Part shown: positions 1 to 10,599 of the stretch, one piece after another
How positions within the stretch are numbered: the first letter of the stretch is position 1
How the letters are laid out: each line of letters opens with the position of its first letter
NCBI RefSeq assembly: GCF_947507565.1
Contig: NC_089187.1
Coordinates: forward strand, 1,178,001-1,242,000
Length of the DNA: 64,000 bases
Direction of reading: 5' to 3'
Origin: Oscarella lobularis
Lineage: Eukaryota; Porifera; Homoscleromorpha; Homosclerophorida; Oscarellidae
Translations under genes and position numbers: made by a program
The notes under the pieces: model-generated
Databases searched by the model: none
Told to the model about the DNA's origin: nothing
The model's input: only the letters and a program-made list of their open reading frames with translations

Positions 1-60
1 AGCGGCCGGATTAATGAGGTGGCCGTCCTAACAAGGTGGCCAGTAACCGAGGTTCCACTG
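1..60 (-). repeat. pogo/Tigger-type terminal repeat with three internal repeats
   Basis: Read on the minus strand from base 60, this begins CAGTGGAACCTCGGTTA, which resembles pogo/Tigger inverted-repeat ends. It contains three degenerate units of about 18 bp, each of the form CCTxxTTA...GGCC. Such iterated subterminal units are typical transposase binding sites. Only one end of the element is in the window. The orientation does not fit the adjacent coding fragment at 65-385 as parts of one simple element. Confidence 0.55.
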
Positions 61-64
61 CACT

Positions 65-385
65 TTAATTTTGCCTCCTGCAGCTGCCCTCCAACATGAA
101 AAAACTTTCAGCCAATTCTACTTCTTCTTTCTCCATAGCAAAGAGATACAACTGGTGTGTGACGTCCATCGCGTGACTGTATGACTCAACAGAGCTTGTT
201 GGTTCTTCTTCCTCCTCTTCTTCTTTATCTTTCTCGTCTTCATCTTCTACTTCTGCGTTCGCCTCTTTCTTTGACGAGCCCTCGAATTCACACTGTTTTG
301 CGCTGATCTTCTCTCCAATCTGAGCAACGAGTTCTTCGTCTTCCATTTCAGCTCCGAAATCAATTGCTGCATCGTGTTCAATCAT
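65..385 (-). pseudogene. acidic C-terminal fragment, possibly of a pogo/Tigger transposase
   Basis: This 106-residue frame has a very acidic middle (residues about 45-62, nearly all D/E/K) followed by a helical tail with the pattern SHAMDVTHQLYLFAMEK. An acidic linker and helical tail are common at the C terminus of Tigger/CENP-B-like transposases, and a pogo-type terminal repeat begins 5 bp after its stop. No catalytic domain is present, so only the tail survives or it belongs to something else. The assignment rests on composition and context. Confidence 0.35.
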
Positions 386-601
386 GTATTGCAGGCCTGT
401 AAGAAACAGAATTCTCGGAGTACGATGTCTTTCTGTTCTTATGGGATGATTATCTGCCGACCATTCCTTCGGTCTACATCATAAACATGTTAACAACGGT
501 AACATTCACATCTCTCCATAGCCTCTCAATTCTCTCATGAATAATCAATAAGTGGACGAACCAGCAAGAAACATTAGCATGAAAAAGATAAGACATGTGG
601 A

Positions 602-1336
602 CTATTCAGTACCTTTTGCATTGTGGAAAGAACGTCCTGTCAGCACACTTCCTCTTCCCGTTCCGCGATCAACCAGCATATAACGAGCAACGTCAATGTT
701 TTCTAGGCCGTGATTGGATCGAACACGAGACGGAGTACCGTAATCACGCACAGCCTCTTCAAAAAGAACGCGCACCGTATGCGCGCGGTTGTTGGTACTT
801 GCTTGCGAGTACACTATCAACCAAGAATAACCGTCTATTCCTCCATGAATGACAATTCTCCAAGGGTCAATCAGTTTGTGATTTCCGCCTAATAAACAAA
901 AATTCATGCTATACCGAAGTTCGTTTTTGACTAACTCACCATAGACAGTTTGCGCCCGGTGCACTACTGGCGACGCTGAATTACGCGACGTCGTCTGATA
1001 ACTCGGCGTATTGGATCGACGGCTTTCCCGTATCCTCCAATACGGTATTCGATGTTCTCTGTGTCGCAACTCTCCTGCCACCAACCGTTCACCCGCTCGG
1101 TCATTCAAGTGAATGATGCTCTCAACTATTCTGTCAAGTTCTTGGTCACTTATTGGCATATCAAAAGCGATTCGACGGTTAAAAATTGTTCGAACGGAAA
1201 CTCCGATTAATCGAGCAATATCTGTCCATGAAAATCCAATCTCTTGAATAGCATAGCGCGGACGTCCCGGCAGGTTGTCGTGTTCTTGCTCGACGGTAAA
1301 CAACGAACAGCCAGTCTCATTTCTGCGAGCATCCAA
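602..1336 (-). pseudogene. integrase-core (rve-type DDE) transposase, decayed
   Basis: The frame of about 244 residues has an N-terminal helix-turn-helix (residues about 30-60, GFSWTDIARLIGVSVRTI) followed by an integrase core recognisable from GNHKLI, WRIVIHGGIDGYS and GTPSRVRS. This matches a family of cellular-looking integrase-core proteins abundant in cnidarians, fish and sponges. It is broken at the active site. The first acidic residue, expected in a HIDGNHKL motif, is missing (LLGGNHKL), and the second, expected in RSDxGGEN, has become Asn (RSNHGLEN). The frame ends shortly after GRSFHN, where the family normally continues to a catalytic Glu. I read it as an inactive transposase copy. 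Confidence 0.75.
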
Positions 1337-1553
1337 TGTAAGGACGTGCTGCTCAAAGCGATCTCTGCTTAAAAAAGCAATTTATTTCGTGAAGGAGTAA
1401 CTGTATGCTCTAATTCTTGCCTAAGGTCCCACAATATGTTATTTAGCTCTGTCAAGCTAATTACGAGCTGTCTCTCGTCGTCGTTCTGCGGGTTTCCAGT
1501 GAGAATAATGATAGCATGATCCAATAGCATAAATGTGCCCGATGAAACCTATT

Positions 1554-2270
1554 CTAAACGTCGTATAAACATACAGCAGTGTTTGTGTCACGATTTCCAT
1601 TGACTAGATTAGGAAGCACCTGAATTTCCAGTTTTCGTGTGTCAAGGTCATGCTCATAGGTTGATCGAATTATCTCAGGCACCGCAGCTGCTCTCGTGTC
1701 ATTGCCGTTTGCTGCTGCTATCAAGAAAATCTCTATCACTTTTGGTAATAGCATAGATGGCTGCTCAAATCGTCAGCACATTTCTTCAATTGTGAGATCT
1801 AGCGCATAGTAGTAATGCGACTTATAGTAGACTTCATGAGTTTCAAAAGCGTGGGGTGCGGAACCGACATCTATCCTTTTCGGTGGTTGCCTGTACCGTG
1901 GCAGGCAAGGTTTCTGTTTGTATTGATCTGCCTCTTGCTCTGCTGAAGAATAAAAGACGTCAAAAGATCTGTCACTTCGACTTCTTCTCAAATAGCTCAC
2001 AGCTAATTCAGCACAAGTTAGAGCAGCTTCTTGGACTGAAGTGTTTCGCTGCAGATTCACTGAAGTTTGCTCTGTAGCACTGAACACGAAAAAAGCCAAC
2101 TTTAAACCAAAGAAAGTGTCACTTTTCATGCAAAGAGAGAAGACCATTAACTCGCCGGCCATGGTCATCATGGCACACTTCGGCTATTTCTTCAAGCGTC
2201 TGTACAATTGCAGCAAAGTTTCCTAAAACTGCATTGAGTGCTGCGGATCTCACAGTCCAACGGGTAGGGC
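1554..2270 (-). pseudogene. hAT transposase, ZMYM1-like, with a frameshift and a stop
   Basis: On the minus strand the sequence reads CPTRWTVRSAALNAVLGNF, then FFGLKLAFFVFSATEQ, SVQEAALTC, FDVFYSSAEQEAD and LPRYRQPPKRID, then VPEIIRSTYEHDLD. These are ordered landmarks of the catalytic region of hAT proteins of the ZMYM1 group. The first block (about 2270-2130) is in one frame and the rest in another, so there is a frameshift near 2110-2160. A TGA in frame at about 1770-1772, just after DLTIEEMC, interrupts the chain, and RFEQPSMLLP continues directly after it. The N terminus and the dimerisation end are not visible. This is an inactive relic. Confidence 0.8.
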
Positions 2271-2271
2271 A

Positions 2272-2760
2272 GAGAGGGCGTATTCTATTGCCTCAATCGA
2301 TATCTCTTGTTTGCAAGGCTCAAACACCAAAACTTATTTTAGGAAATTAAGTATTAGTTTAGATAATTCCATTGTTACATCAAGGTGCCGCGCCAAGAAC
2401 TGCGAAAGCAGGCCGTCTTTCAAATGCGATCGCTGCGGCGTTTTCTTGTGCGTGCAGAAACCTTGTTTCAATAACTACCACACCTAAACTTTTTTGTTGT
2501 TGTTTTGGTTGCCATAGCAACAGTTTCTGTATTACTAAATACATTCTTGATGTCTCGTCTGGCTACAGAAAAAAATCAGTCCAAAAGAACGTTTTACTAT
2601 TTATGACGTCGCAAATTAACGCTTTCACAAAATTAAAATTGCTATAGCAATCTTTCTTATAGGGACAGGTGTTTTTATTCACAAAAAGTACGTACCTAGC
2701 TAGTTTAGTTAAGTCCTCTAAAAGGCAGACAACGAAACAAGAAAAGTTCTGACACTGTGG
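2272..2760. other. intergenic stretch, nothing recognised
   Basis: AT-rich DNA with no coding frame that resembles a known family. A 91-residue frame at 2372-2647 has biased composition and is probably chance. Confidence 0.5.
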
Positions 2761-2769
2761 TCCCCGGCG

Positions 2770-3885
2770 TACTTACAAAGGTTTAATACAATACAACTTT
2801 CAAATAAGCTGTCATGGTTTTCTCGTTTGACCAATGTGTCTCGGAAAACGTGACGTGCCAATCTGATGGAAAAGGCACAGTAGGTGGACACCTGCTTGAT
2901 TTCCCTTGATAAATCAGTTGAGCAGGCAAAAAATACCTGCCATTGAATCACTGAACACAGCTGTTAGCTGTCGCTTATCATCTTCGCCAGCAATCTCAAC
3001 ACGCTTGGACCCTTAAGAGCCAGAGTCCAATTCGAAACAGGGACGCAGTTTATTCCAGTCTGGTCCCAGCTAATCAGGAATTGATGCTATTTCAATAATC
3101 GATTCTATGTCGAAGAGAAATTGCTCTTTACAACTTTCAAAATCAGCTTCGGTCTTGGAGGCTTTTGTAGTCGCCATTCTCTTGACGTACCCCATTCGTC
3201 TGAACAACCCCTTCGCCCACACTCGAGTTAGATTGAGATGACCGCCATCAGACTGTAGCAAAGTATTATCGAAATTCTGCACGACGCCTTTGGCGCTAGG
3301 AAGGGCAATGGAAGAGTTTAATACCGCTCCACTTGCTCGGAGTTGTTTCAGGTACTGTTGCACTTGGTCATCGAGCTTTTTTCCTAGCAGAAGGGGATTG
3401 CCTCAGGCTTCAGGAGGCAACTCAGTTACTGCGCCGCCGTCTTTTGCTTTCTCCAGAGCGGAGAGATATTTCGTCTTCCATGAGCGCACACTACTTTCTT
3501 TCAGATCGGCAAAACGAGAACCTTTCTTCGAGAAGTAACGAATCGCCGCCGCAATTCCATGTTGAGCCGCTATTTTTCCTATTTCAGCCTTTTCTTTAGG
3601 AGTGAAGACGACGTAAGGGACTTGCAATCTATTCTGCTTCTCCGCCTTTGTTCCTTCGCGTTGAGCGGCTCGAATTTCGCGGTTAGCTCCTGCTATTGCT
3701 CCAGCTAGAATCTCCTTCGCCAGTGGTCCATCAATAGCAGGAAGAACGACTTCGTCTACGCGCGGAAAGTACCGATACAACGACATGGGACGGCAGCGCG
3801 CAGAATCGGCAACGTGCGCTAATCTGTCTACACGTGGTGATTTTATTTTGCGAAACAATTTTCGCGGACAGGGCCTGTCCCGCAA
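2770..3885 (-). pseudogene. Jerky/pogo-like DDE transposase relic, copy 1
   Basis: The N-terminal part (about 3885-3403) includes a helix-turn-helix segment (FTPKEKAEIGKIAAQHGIAA, then FSKKG). The middle (3402-3070) reads DDQVQQYLKQLRASG and NLTRVWAKGLFRRMGYVKR. The catalytic region (about 3070-2770) shows SWDQTGIN, SKRVEIAGEDDKRQLTAVF, LIYQGKSSRCPP and HWSNEKTMTAYL, all landmarks of the DDE_1 transposase domain. A TGA at 3403-3405 sits in frame where the family has Arg or Gly. At least three frame changes follow, near 3065, 2998 and 2945. The C-terminal acidic residues are absent. A related copy lies at 14.5-15.2 kb. Neither is likely to be functional. Confidence 0.85.
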
Positions 3886-4230
3886 AATCCGCGAAAATTG
3901 CTCGCCGCCAAATATACCGGCTGTACGGTATCCAGGATTCGGTGGACAGCTGTAGACGACTACCTTTTTCCACCTGACTTTGTACTCAGAAGTAGATAAT
4001 GAAATTTGGCTCCACGTCCCGTTTCTATTCTTAGCTCTAGCTCCATCTCTTAATCGTAATGAGATGAACCGAATACGCTGTCAATGCATGCGTTTTGTAG
4101 GCATAAGTTCGATTGTGTACAGCTTCGTACATTGCACGACGCAATAATTCTCACCTTCGTAAAAGAATCTTTGGGGGCGGGTGACGAACGTTGCTCTGCC
4201 ATTGGGCTAAGCCTCTTCAAGTAACTCTGT

Positions 4231-4500
4231 ATGGCTCGAGGCAAGCGAATCACTGCAAAAGAAAAGAAATTGGTCCACACAGTTTACGCGTTTTTTGAGA
4301 GCGAACGTGACTCGAAACATAAATTTAGCACATCAAGAGTTGTTGATCGTGTTTGTGCGGCGACAAAACTGAGCCGAGATGTTGTTTGCCGGATCAACAA
4401 GAAGTACCGCGAAAATGACTCCCGAATTTCAGATTCTCCCGCAAAAAGAACTCGATACAGTGCGCCCACGCATAAACTTCCGAACTTGAAAGCGCTCTAG
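4231..4500 (+). pseudogene. helix-turn-helix N-terminal fragment of an IS630/Tc1-type transposase
   Basis: Eighty-nine residues beginning MARGKRITAKEKKLVHTVYAF, with a predicted helix-turn-helix around residues 40-58 (CAATKLSRDVVCRINKKY). This looks like the N-terminal DNA-binding region of DDE_3 (IS630-like) transposases found in many invertebrates. No DDE domain follows in any frame. A matching DDE_3 catalytic fragment is at 47.5 kb, but the two are far apart and need not be related. Confidence 0.4.
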
Positions 4501-4846
4501 CGTCCGTGTCGTTCGTCGCGGGGGGGGGGGGAGGGTTGTGACCGATCGCTAGAAAAACGCCTCTTTTCAAAAGTCGTTTCTTTCTACTCTAGCAGCAGAA
4601 ACCAATACAAACAACAATTCGAGGAGTTGCTTTTGAAGGTAGATTGCTGCGTGTGGGGTTTTTGACCAGAAGCCGACTCGAAAAGTGCCTAGTGCAATTA
4701 TCCTAGTAGCTTAGGTCTTGTTTGCCACTTTAGGACTCAGGGCGGAAGCAAAAGCGTCGTCGGGCGCTAGAGAATCGAGTCCTAACGTGCAGCTTCCGGC
4801 TACTAGATGAGCTACATCTGCTCTCCTCAACACTGACCACAGCTGA
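4501..4846. other. non-coding stretch with a G run
   Basis: Contains a run of 12 G at about 4520 and otherwise nothing I can identify. Confidence 0.4.
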
Positions 4847-5353
4847 TTATTTGGAAAAGGAGGGATCAAGGCAAAGTAATCGCGCGTTCGTAAGCCCGTT
4901 GTCGGTGCAGGTTAGCGAGGTATAGACCAAATCTGAGAAGGAGAGCGAGCTAGCCTGACACGAGCTTGGACAGTGCGGGTTTTCTGCAGCGCGGTCTTTT
5001 CCGAAAAGGCGCGTTTTCGAGCAGCGCGAAGTTCCTTGCGCTTGCTTCCCTTTTTTGATTTGGCAATATGTCCTTGTCAATATAGCATTTCCTTTATTCG
5101 TTCCCAAGAAAAGAAGTACAATGCCTGCTGCGCTAAAAACCTTTAAAAAGGAAAGCCACGACGCTGGGTAAGTAAGGAGCGGTCGAAGCGTAATATACGA
5201 ATAAATAATAAGTTTCTCTTCAACAGCTACGTTTTCCCATAGAAGATCAAGACGCTGCTGAAAGCTGTCAGCAGCGTCCATGAAGAAGCGCCACGGGCGT
5301 CCCGAAAGCAATCGCGAGCGGCGTGCAAAAGCATATCTCGCGCTGAAAAACAC
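4847..5353 (-). CDS. hypothetical open frame of 168 residues
   Basis: The frame starts MFFSARYAFARRSRLLSGR, contains a hydrophobic stretch (residues about 60-85, LLTYPASWLSFLKVFSAAGIV) that could span a membrane, and has a Cys/Ser-rich tail. I do not recognise it. Length alone makes it notable, but there is no supporting neighbour, splice signal or repeat, so it may be a chance frame. Confidence 0.15.
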   Translation of the reverse strand: MFFSARYAFARRSRLLSGRPWRFFMDAADSFQQRLDLLWENVAVEEKLIIYSYITLRPLLTYPASWLSFLKVFSAAGIVLLFLGTNKGNAILTRTYCQIKKGKQAQGTSRCSKTRLFGKDRAAENPHCPSSCQASSLSFSDLVYTSLTCTDNGLTNARLLCLDPSFSK

Positions 5354-6735
5354 GATGCGGATGAGTCGAAGTCACGCGCAACACGCTCGCGCTCAAACGA
5401 TCAATCGATTTATACCCTTTTTTCTAGTACGGCGCCGGGCTAGGGCGCGCGAAGGTCGCGGATGGCTTCTTCGAAAGAAACGGGCCAACCTATTGTTGGC
5501 CCGCTGCCTTGAAGGCCGTCATTCGGGGTCTTTACCCCGAAGAAATGCAAAATTGCGCGGATCCCTTCGCTCAGGGACGCGTAACATGCGAAGTAGGCTT
5601 TTCTACTATTTTTGAACACAGAACTCACCTTACTTTAGCGGCCAAGTGCTTGAAGCGTTCGACGCAAGGAGCGTCGAACCGGCGGAACGAAGCCACCGAG
5701 AAATATAATAATTTAATACATACGTATGTATCTAGTATAAGGTCTTACCCCAAATAATGTCTTATACGTAATAAAATGACAAAAGACCACTGTTCTGTTT
5801 ATTAGCGCTCGTTAGTTTGGAACCGTCATCGTTAGATCGAACGTTACAGGCGTTCCTTAACGACAATCAAATCTGCTGCTCGGCGAATGGATAGAACATG
5901 GATCAATGTTTTTTGAGCGTGTTTTATTATTTAGACATTTTAACATCATAAGTATTGTGTTTCACTCACCGCAAGAATTCAAGACATCTTGTCTTCCGCA
6001 AATGCTCAATAAAATATGATGCAACAATTTAAACCCAACCCGCAAAGAAAAAAATCTCCCAAATCAGTAATGTCATCCAGAGAAAAATTAAACCCAATCT
6101 TTAAATAAAATTAATTATGGTAGACTCACTTGCCTTTAATTAATTAAAGATACTAAAGTTTTAGGTTAGTCAATAATTTGCCGATGAAAACAGAAGTATT
6201 CGCTGAGTTCATTTCATTACAAAAGGCAAATGAAAGAGGTTATGTCGCTAATAGAAAGCGTAACTGCAGAACCTGACTTACTTCTGGTGGCCGACAGAGG
6301 GAAAACCTTTGTGGTCTCAAACACGGCAACGCGACGTTGAAAAGATGATAGCGCTTCTTTTGGTCGAAGTCCTTCCACGCTCCAGTGGGTGTCGCAAAAT
6401 GTTTGCGTTTGGCAGCTGGCATAATGGGCTGTTCAAAAACTTGTGTTATGCGTTTGCGCAGTGAACGGTCTCTGACCTTGTGTGTCTTTGTGACGAGCCT
6501 TTGTTGTTAAGCTTTCTAGAGCTGTTTGTTAGCATGCGCATTACACTGGGTTTTCAACAACTTCAGTTCGGTTGGAGAAATGGAAAGCGGAGAAAAAGAC
6601 GGCCGCTCCTAAGAGCAATAATCTTAGAAAAAGCAAGTAAACTTACGAACAAAGTTGGGTTATTTTTTAATACTATTATAGCAATTCAGAGGAAGCAACG
6701 CATTTGAAAATAAGTCATATAGAACGTGTTTGCAA
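5354..6735. other. AT-rich stretch with a small hairpin
   Basis: No recognisable gene. A perfect 9-bp hairpin with a 5-base loop (CGGGCCAAC/GTTGGCCCG) lies at 5481-5503. The rest is low-complexity, AT-rich DNA with short chance frames. Confidence 0.4.
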
Positions 6736-6739
6736 TGTG

Positions 6740-7130
6740 TTATTGACGTACGTCAGTTCTTATACTGGTACATCGCCGCTTTGACAGAGGAGTCGAATCT
6801 ATTATTTCTTCAGCAAACAGCCGTCTTCGTCTCAAGCTGTTTCCCCGTGTAGGGATTTGTGCAAACGGATTTCTGAATGACAGAGACGAAAAAGGCTGGA
6901 AAGTAGCATCTGTAGTCGTAAAGACGCTAAGTTGTATAAAAATACTGCGCGTTGGACGGGTTGTCACTCCATAGATGGTCACTCTTTCCACCCTTACCCC
7001 TCTGTTGACCAAAGTAATTTTCTAAGGCGTCTTGGCTGACGTGTTCGTTTAAGATGAAGCAGTCATTTGACTCACACAACATCTGACGTAAAACTTCAAG
7101 AAACGAGTGAACTGTAAAACGCGTTATCAT
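6740..7130 (-). pseudogene. P-element-like (THAP9 family) transposase C-terminal fragment
   Basis: The frame 7130-6927 contains HVSQDALENYFGQQRGKGG, the conserved C-terminal motif of P-element/THAP9 transposases, in which the Glu of LENYFG belongs to the catalytic centre. About 40 further residues follow before the similarity fades. There is no upstream catalytic region and no terminal repeat next to it, so this is a small relic of the same superfamily as the elements at 15.3, 17.4, 46.3 and 54.7 kb. Confidence 0.7.
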
Positions 7131-7221
7131 CTATCTACGGAACCTGTCATATAGTTGTATACTTGTCATTTTCCAGCCAAAAAGTGTCTCTTGGTTTAAA
7201 GTCAACCGCCTGCGATCAAGC

Positions 7222-7802
7222 TAGTCTCGTTCCCGGCCCCTCCCCCTCCGTAATATCACTACGGGGAGAGGGTCTGGGGACATGCCTTTGATCTCGTTGT
7301 GCACCGCTCCCCCCGATTTTGGGTGGGCGATAATTGGATGACGTAGTGGCCGCGAAGTAGCAAGTGCACGCGCGAAGTAGCAAGTGCACACGCGATTCAG
7401 CGTTGCGCGTCGATTTCTAGCTACACGGATCGCGGGAATCTCGCTCTATAGGGTATGCGCTGCAAAACGGTTTCGCCGGCAGTAGTCGGCGAGTGCGGTG
7501 CGAGATAAGCGCACACGAGCGCAGATCTCTATACCGGCGAAACCGTTCTGCTGCGCCCCTTTGCATACCCTATAGAGCGACTCGGAGATTCTCGCGATCC
7601 GTACTGTAATGTAGCTAGAAATCGACGCGCAAAGCTGAATCGCTACTTCGCGCGTACACTTGCTACTTCGCGGCACCTACGTCACTACCAATTATCCCCC
7701 CAAAAATCGGGGGGAGCGGTGCACAACAAGATCAAAGGCATGTCCCCAGACCCTCTCACCGTAGCGATATTAACGGAGGGGGAGGGGCTGGGAACGAGAC
7801 TA
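7222..7802. mobile_element. foldback MITE with 9-bp target duplication
   Basis: Two inverted arms of about 260-280 bp (7222-7480 and 7525-7802) flank a short centre, so the element is nearly one long hairpin. It begins TAGTCTCGTTCCC and ends with the complement. The flanks CGATCAAGC at 7213-7221 and at 7803-7811 are identical, which is a 9-bp target-site duplication. There is no coding capacity. The ends share TAG-C/T-CTCG and a CCTCCCC...GGGGAGAGG hairpin with the RecQ-carrying element at 25.4 kb, also with a 9-bp duplication. The MITE is therefore probably a non-autonomous relative of that family. Confidence 0.85.
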
Positions 7803-8215
7803 CGATCAAGCAGGGAGACACCTGGAATGGACTTCGCGTACACATCCCATTCACCTAGGTATCGCAGAAAACATTTTCTAGCCACTAAATAATAAGATGT
7901 TAGATAAATGTTTTCATAAGCACACTTTTACATCAATCTTACATCATCATCCAATGCTGTATAACCTCGCCTAGCCGGCTTCTTGTCAGATAGACTACGA
8001 CAATTCAGGCAATCGAAGGCGTGGCCATACCTTTGACGAAACGCATACAGTATTTAGTACCCTCGATTTTTAGAAATTCCTTTCCAGATGCTACTGACGC
8101 AAAATGAATTTTTAAAAGATGTTATAAACAAAGATGTTGTTATCAACCCAAAATATATACCTATTACCGCACATAAAAGGGGCATGCGCTTCTACATGAA
8201 ATTCTCACTTTATTG

Positions 8216-8280
8216 TAGCCTCGCGTGCTAGGCCCGTCTCCTCTGATCCCGTATAAACCCGGAGAGGAGAAGGGCGTGGT
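8216..8280 (+). repeat. single terminal-repeat end, TAGCCTCG family
   Basis: The sequence starts TAGCCTCGCG and then forms a hairpin (CCCGTCTCCTC...GGAGAGGAGAAGGG) followed by GTGGTACAATTCG. This is the same layout as the ends of the elements at 7.2 and 25.4 kb. No matching inverted end was found to the right, so the element is either truncated or extends beyond what I can pair by eye. Confidence 0.5.
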
Positions 8281-8840
8281 ACAATTCGTGTGCGTCATAG
8301 GTCACGTGTAGCCCCTTTTGGATGCGCGGTTGACCTATTTAATTCGTAGATGTTTTCTCCCAATGAATAGCCGCCTGCACTTCAGACATATTTATTGCTT
8401 CGCTGTGGCCGCTCGCGTCCAGGGAAGACTTCAGGCTTAGCCTAACAACTGCGCAACGCTTTTTGTGCACAAGATTAATCGAAAGACTTTATCACGCACA
8501 GAGACTTTCCATGTCGTTCCTAAAAATACATGAACGCTGGTTGGCAACTGTAGAGGTGGAGTCAGGAAAGTACGTGTGACTAGAGTGCATCCAATGAGAG
8601 GCCAATCGAAGTTGACAGGTGTTGCGCCGCATATTTAACAGCATAACGTAAAGTTTTAAATCACGCTAGAATGCTTTTATATGATGCAAAGAGACTTGCA
8701 TCAGAACCACACTGTGCCTCGCTGTACTAGCACTACCTCCACGTTTTAATTTCTGAGAAACACTAAACACAAGGGAAAAGAGAAACAAAAAGAAATACAC
8801 AAACAAACTAACAAACAGATCAGTCCCTGCTGAAGCACCG
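8281..8840. other. intergenic stretch, probably interior of a decayed element
   Basis: No recognisable coding region. It lies between the orphan TAGCCTCG end and the downstream end of the LINE reverse-transcriptase frame. Confidence 0.35.
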
Positions 8841-8850
8841 GACTGAGGTG

Positions 8851-10545
8851 TCAGCAGAGATACACAGACAGGGGAATCGGGAACAATACACTTAACTTTA
8901 CGTAGAATAATACGAGCATTCTCGTGTTGGAGACAAACCGCCATATGATGTCGCCAGTACGCGAGAAAGCTATTTTTATCATTAAAAAGTTGATCGCTGC
9001 TACCTGCCGGAGGATGCGTAGCGCAATCGGACTCCAGCGACCGAAGACTTCCATCACGAGGGGCTCAAAGAGGTAGCCCAACTTGTTTGCCACTTCTCGA
9101 AACTTTTTGATCTTAAAATTGTCTCGCTCCGATGCTGCGTGGCCGGCATTCTTCGCGCTCTGGGGCAAGACGGTCGACGCTTGAGGGTGCGCGATGCTTA
9201 CGTCAAGGAGCAGCTTCTTGCCGTCGTTAAAATTGAAGACACCAATGTCCGGCCTCTTATTGCTGTTGTCAAATTGGTGTTCTCTCTCCAAGTCGCATAC
9301 ATGATTAACCCATTGAAGCATTTTCAGCCAGCTAAATTGAATAGCGTTGTGACGGCGTGTCGCACCGGAGCCTACCGCGCATGTGATGACATGGTAGCCC
9401 AGGTCATCAACTTCAGTACCGCAGTTGCAACGCCGAATTTGCCGAAGCAAGGGAATGGTCCCCCCAAGTCGAAGGAGAGTCGCCGTTTGGAACTCCGCTG
9501 ATGTAAACGACAACTCTTTCGAAGAGGGGAGATCATCCAGCCACGCGCCAGCTTCGGAGCATGCAGCACTCCGGAGACGAGCTTTAAATCGTTGATCGCT
9601 GACCGTGATAAGGTTGTCAAATTCACGATCAGCTAAGCATCTTGTTAGACGAGATTGCAATTTTAAGGCCTTCTCAGGCAGAGCCTCAATCGAAGGAAGA
9701 ACCTCAGAAATTGCAGTGCAAGACTTCTTCAGCAATTCCAGACAGTGATGGACGAGATCTGGAGGGGTGACGTTAATGTCCAGAGGCGCAGAAGGGAATT
9801 GTGGCAGGCGTTTCGGCAGAAATGCTAACGTCGACGCCCAAGACCACAAAAAGGCCCAAGGGGAAGCCGATGCAGCTGATAACAAGCCAAAGCCTCCTAG
9901 CGAGATGGGAAAGCTAATTTGGCTTTTCTGCTGAACTGTTGCGCTGATGCCAATAATTGACTGAGTTGTGTCCAAAATGTCAAGGTCGTGTTGTGCTGCT
10001 GCTTCTGCCACGTTATGAGGCGCTGCCGACCGCAAAAGATGTGTAATAGTCGGAACGCCACAATAACGCAGCAAAAGCATGGCTGATTGTAAATTGCGCA
10101 TGCATCGAAGCTTTTTCAAGAAAGGAAGCCGATTTTGAGTAAACTTGACACATTGTCGCTGCACAAACAAGTCCGAGCCGACGGGACAACCCAGTACTTG
10201 CATTCCGTCCGTAGTGAACGGAATAGGAAGTGACCAATCCGGAACGGGAATCATGCTGAGAGCCTCACATTTGTCCGGGCGAATGTGAAGTCCGATGGCT
10301 TTCATTTGTTGCTCTAAGCAATCATATGCCGCTAAAACATCCGTTTTAGGGCCAGCCACCATCGTATTATCTAGATAACTGACGACGAATCTTTGCTCAC
10401 ATTTTTCCGCTGCCATCTTCAAACAGGGATGAAGGGCGAGGGAAAAGAGAAAAGATCCCAGTGGATCGCCTTGTTGGACTCCTTCTGAGGATTGAATACA
10501 ATCCACACCATCTGGGGTTAAAAGACAGAGAGAAGGTGAATTCAA
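8851..10545 (-). pseudogene. non-LTR retrotransposon: reverse transcriptase C-terminal half with restriction-like endonuclease
   Basis: A continuous 564-residue frame starts inside the reverse transcriptase at EGVQQGDPLGSFLFSLALHP, followed by the active-site strand YLDN, where YxDD is expected. Downstream are a zinc knuckle (CNCGTEVDDLGYHVITC) and a PD-(D/E)xK nuclease pattern (RPDIGVFNF...LLLDVSIAHP). This order of reverse transcriptase, zinc knuckle and restriction-like endonuclease defines the R2/NeSL/HERO-like class. The second Asp of the polymerase site is Asn, and the 5' half is missing. The LTR element begins about 3 bp beyond the frame, so the LINE was cut at that junction. It cannot be autonomous. 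Confidence 0.8.
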
Positions 10546-10599
10546 ATAGCATTACATTGGTGACAGGAAAGGAATTCGAATTCGCACGCATCCGAAGAG

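Noticed and set aside
7446-7676. Open frames inside the foldback element at 7.2 kb
   Set aside because: They arise from the inverted arms and have no resemblance to any protein family.
8216-8280. tRNA- or riboswitch-like hairpin
   Set aside because: The hairpin fits the transposon-end layout seen at 7.2 and 25.4 kb better than any RNA gene.
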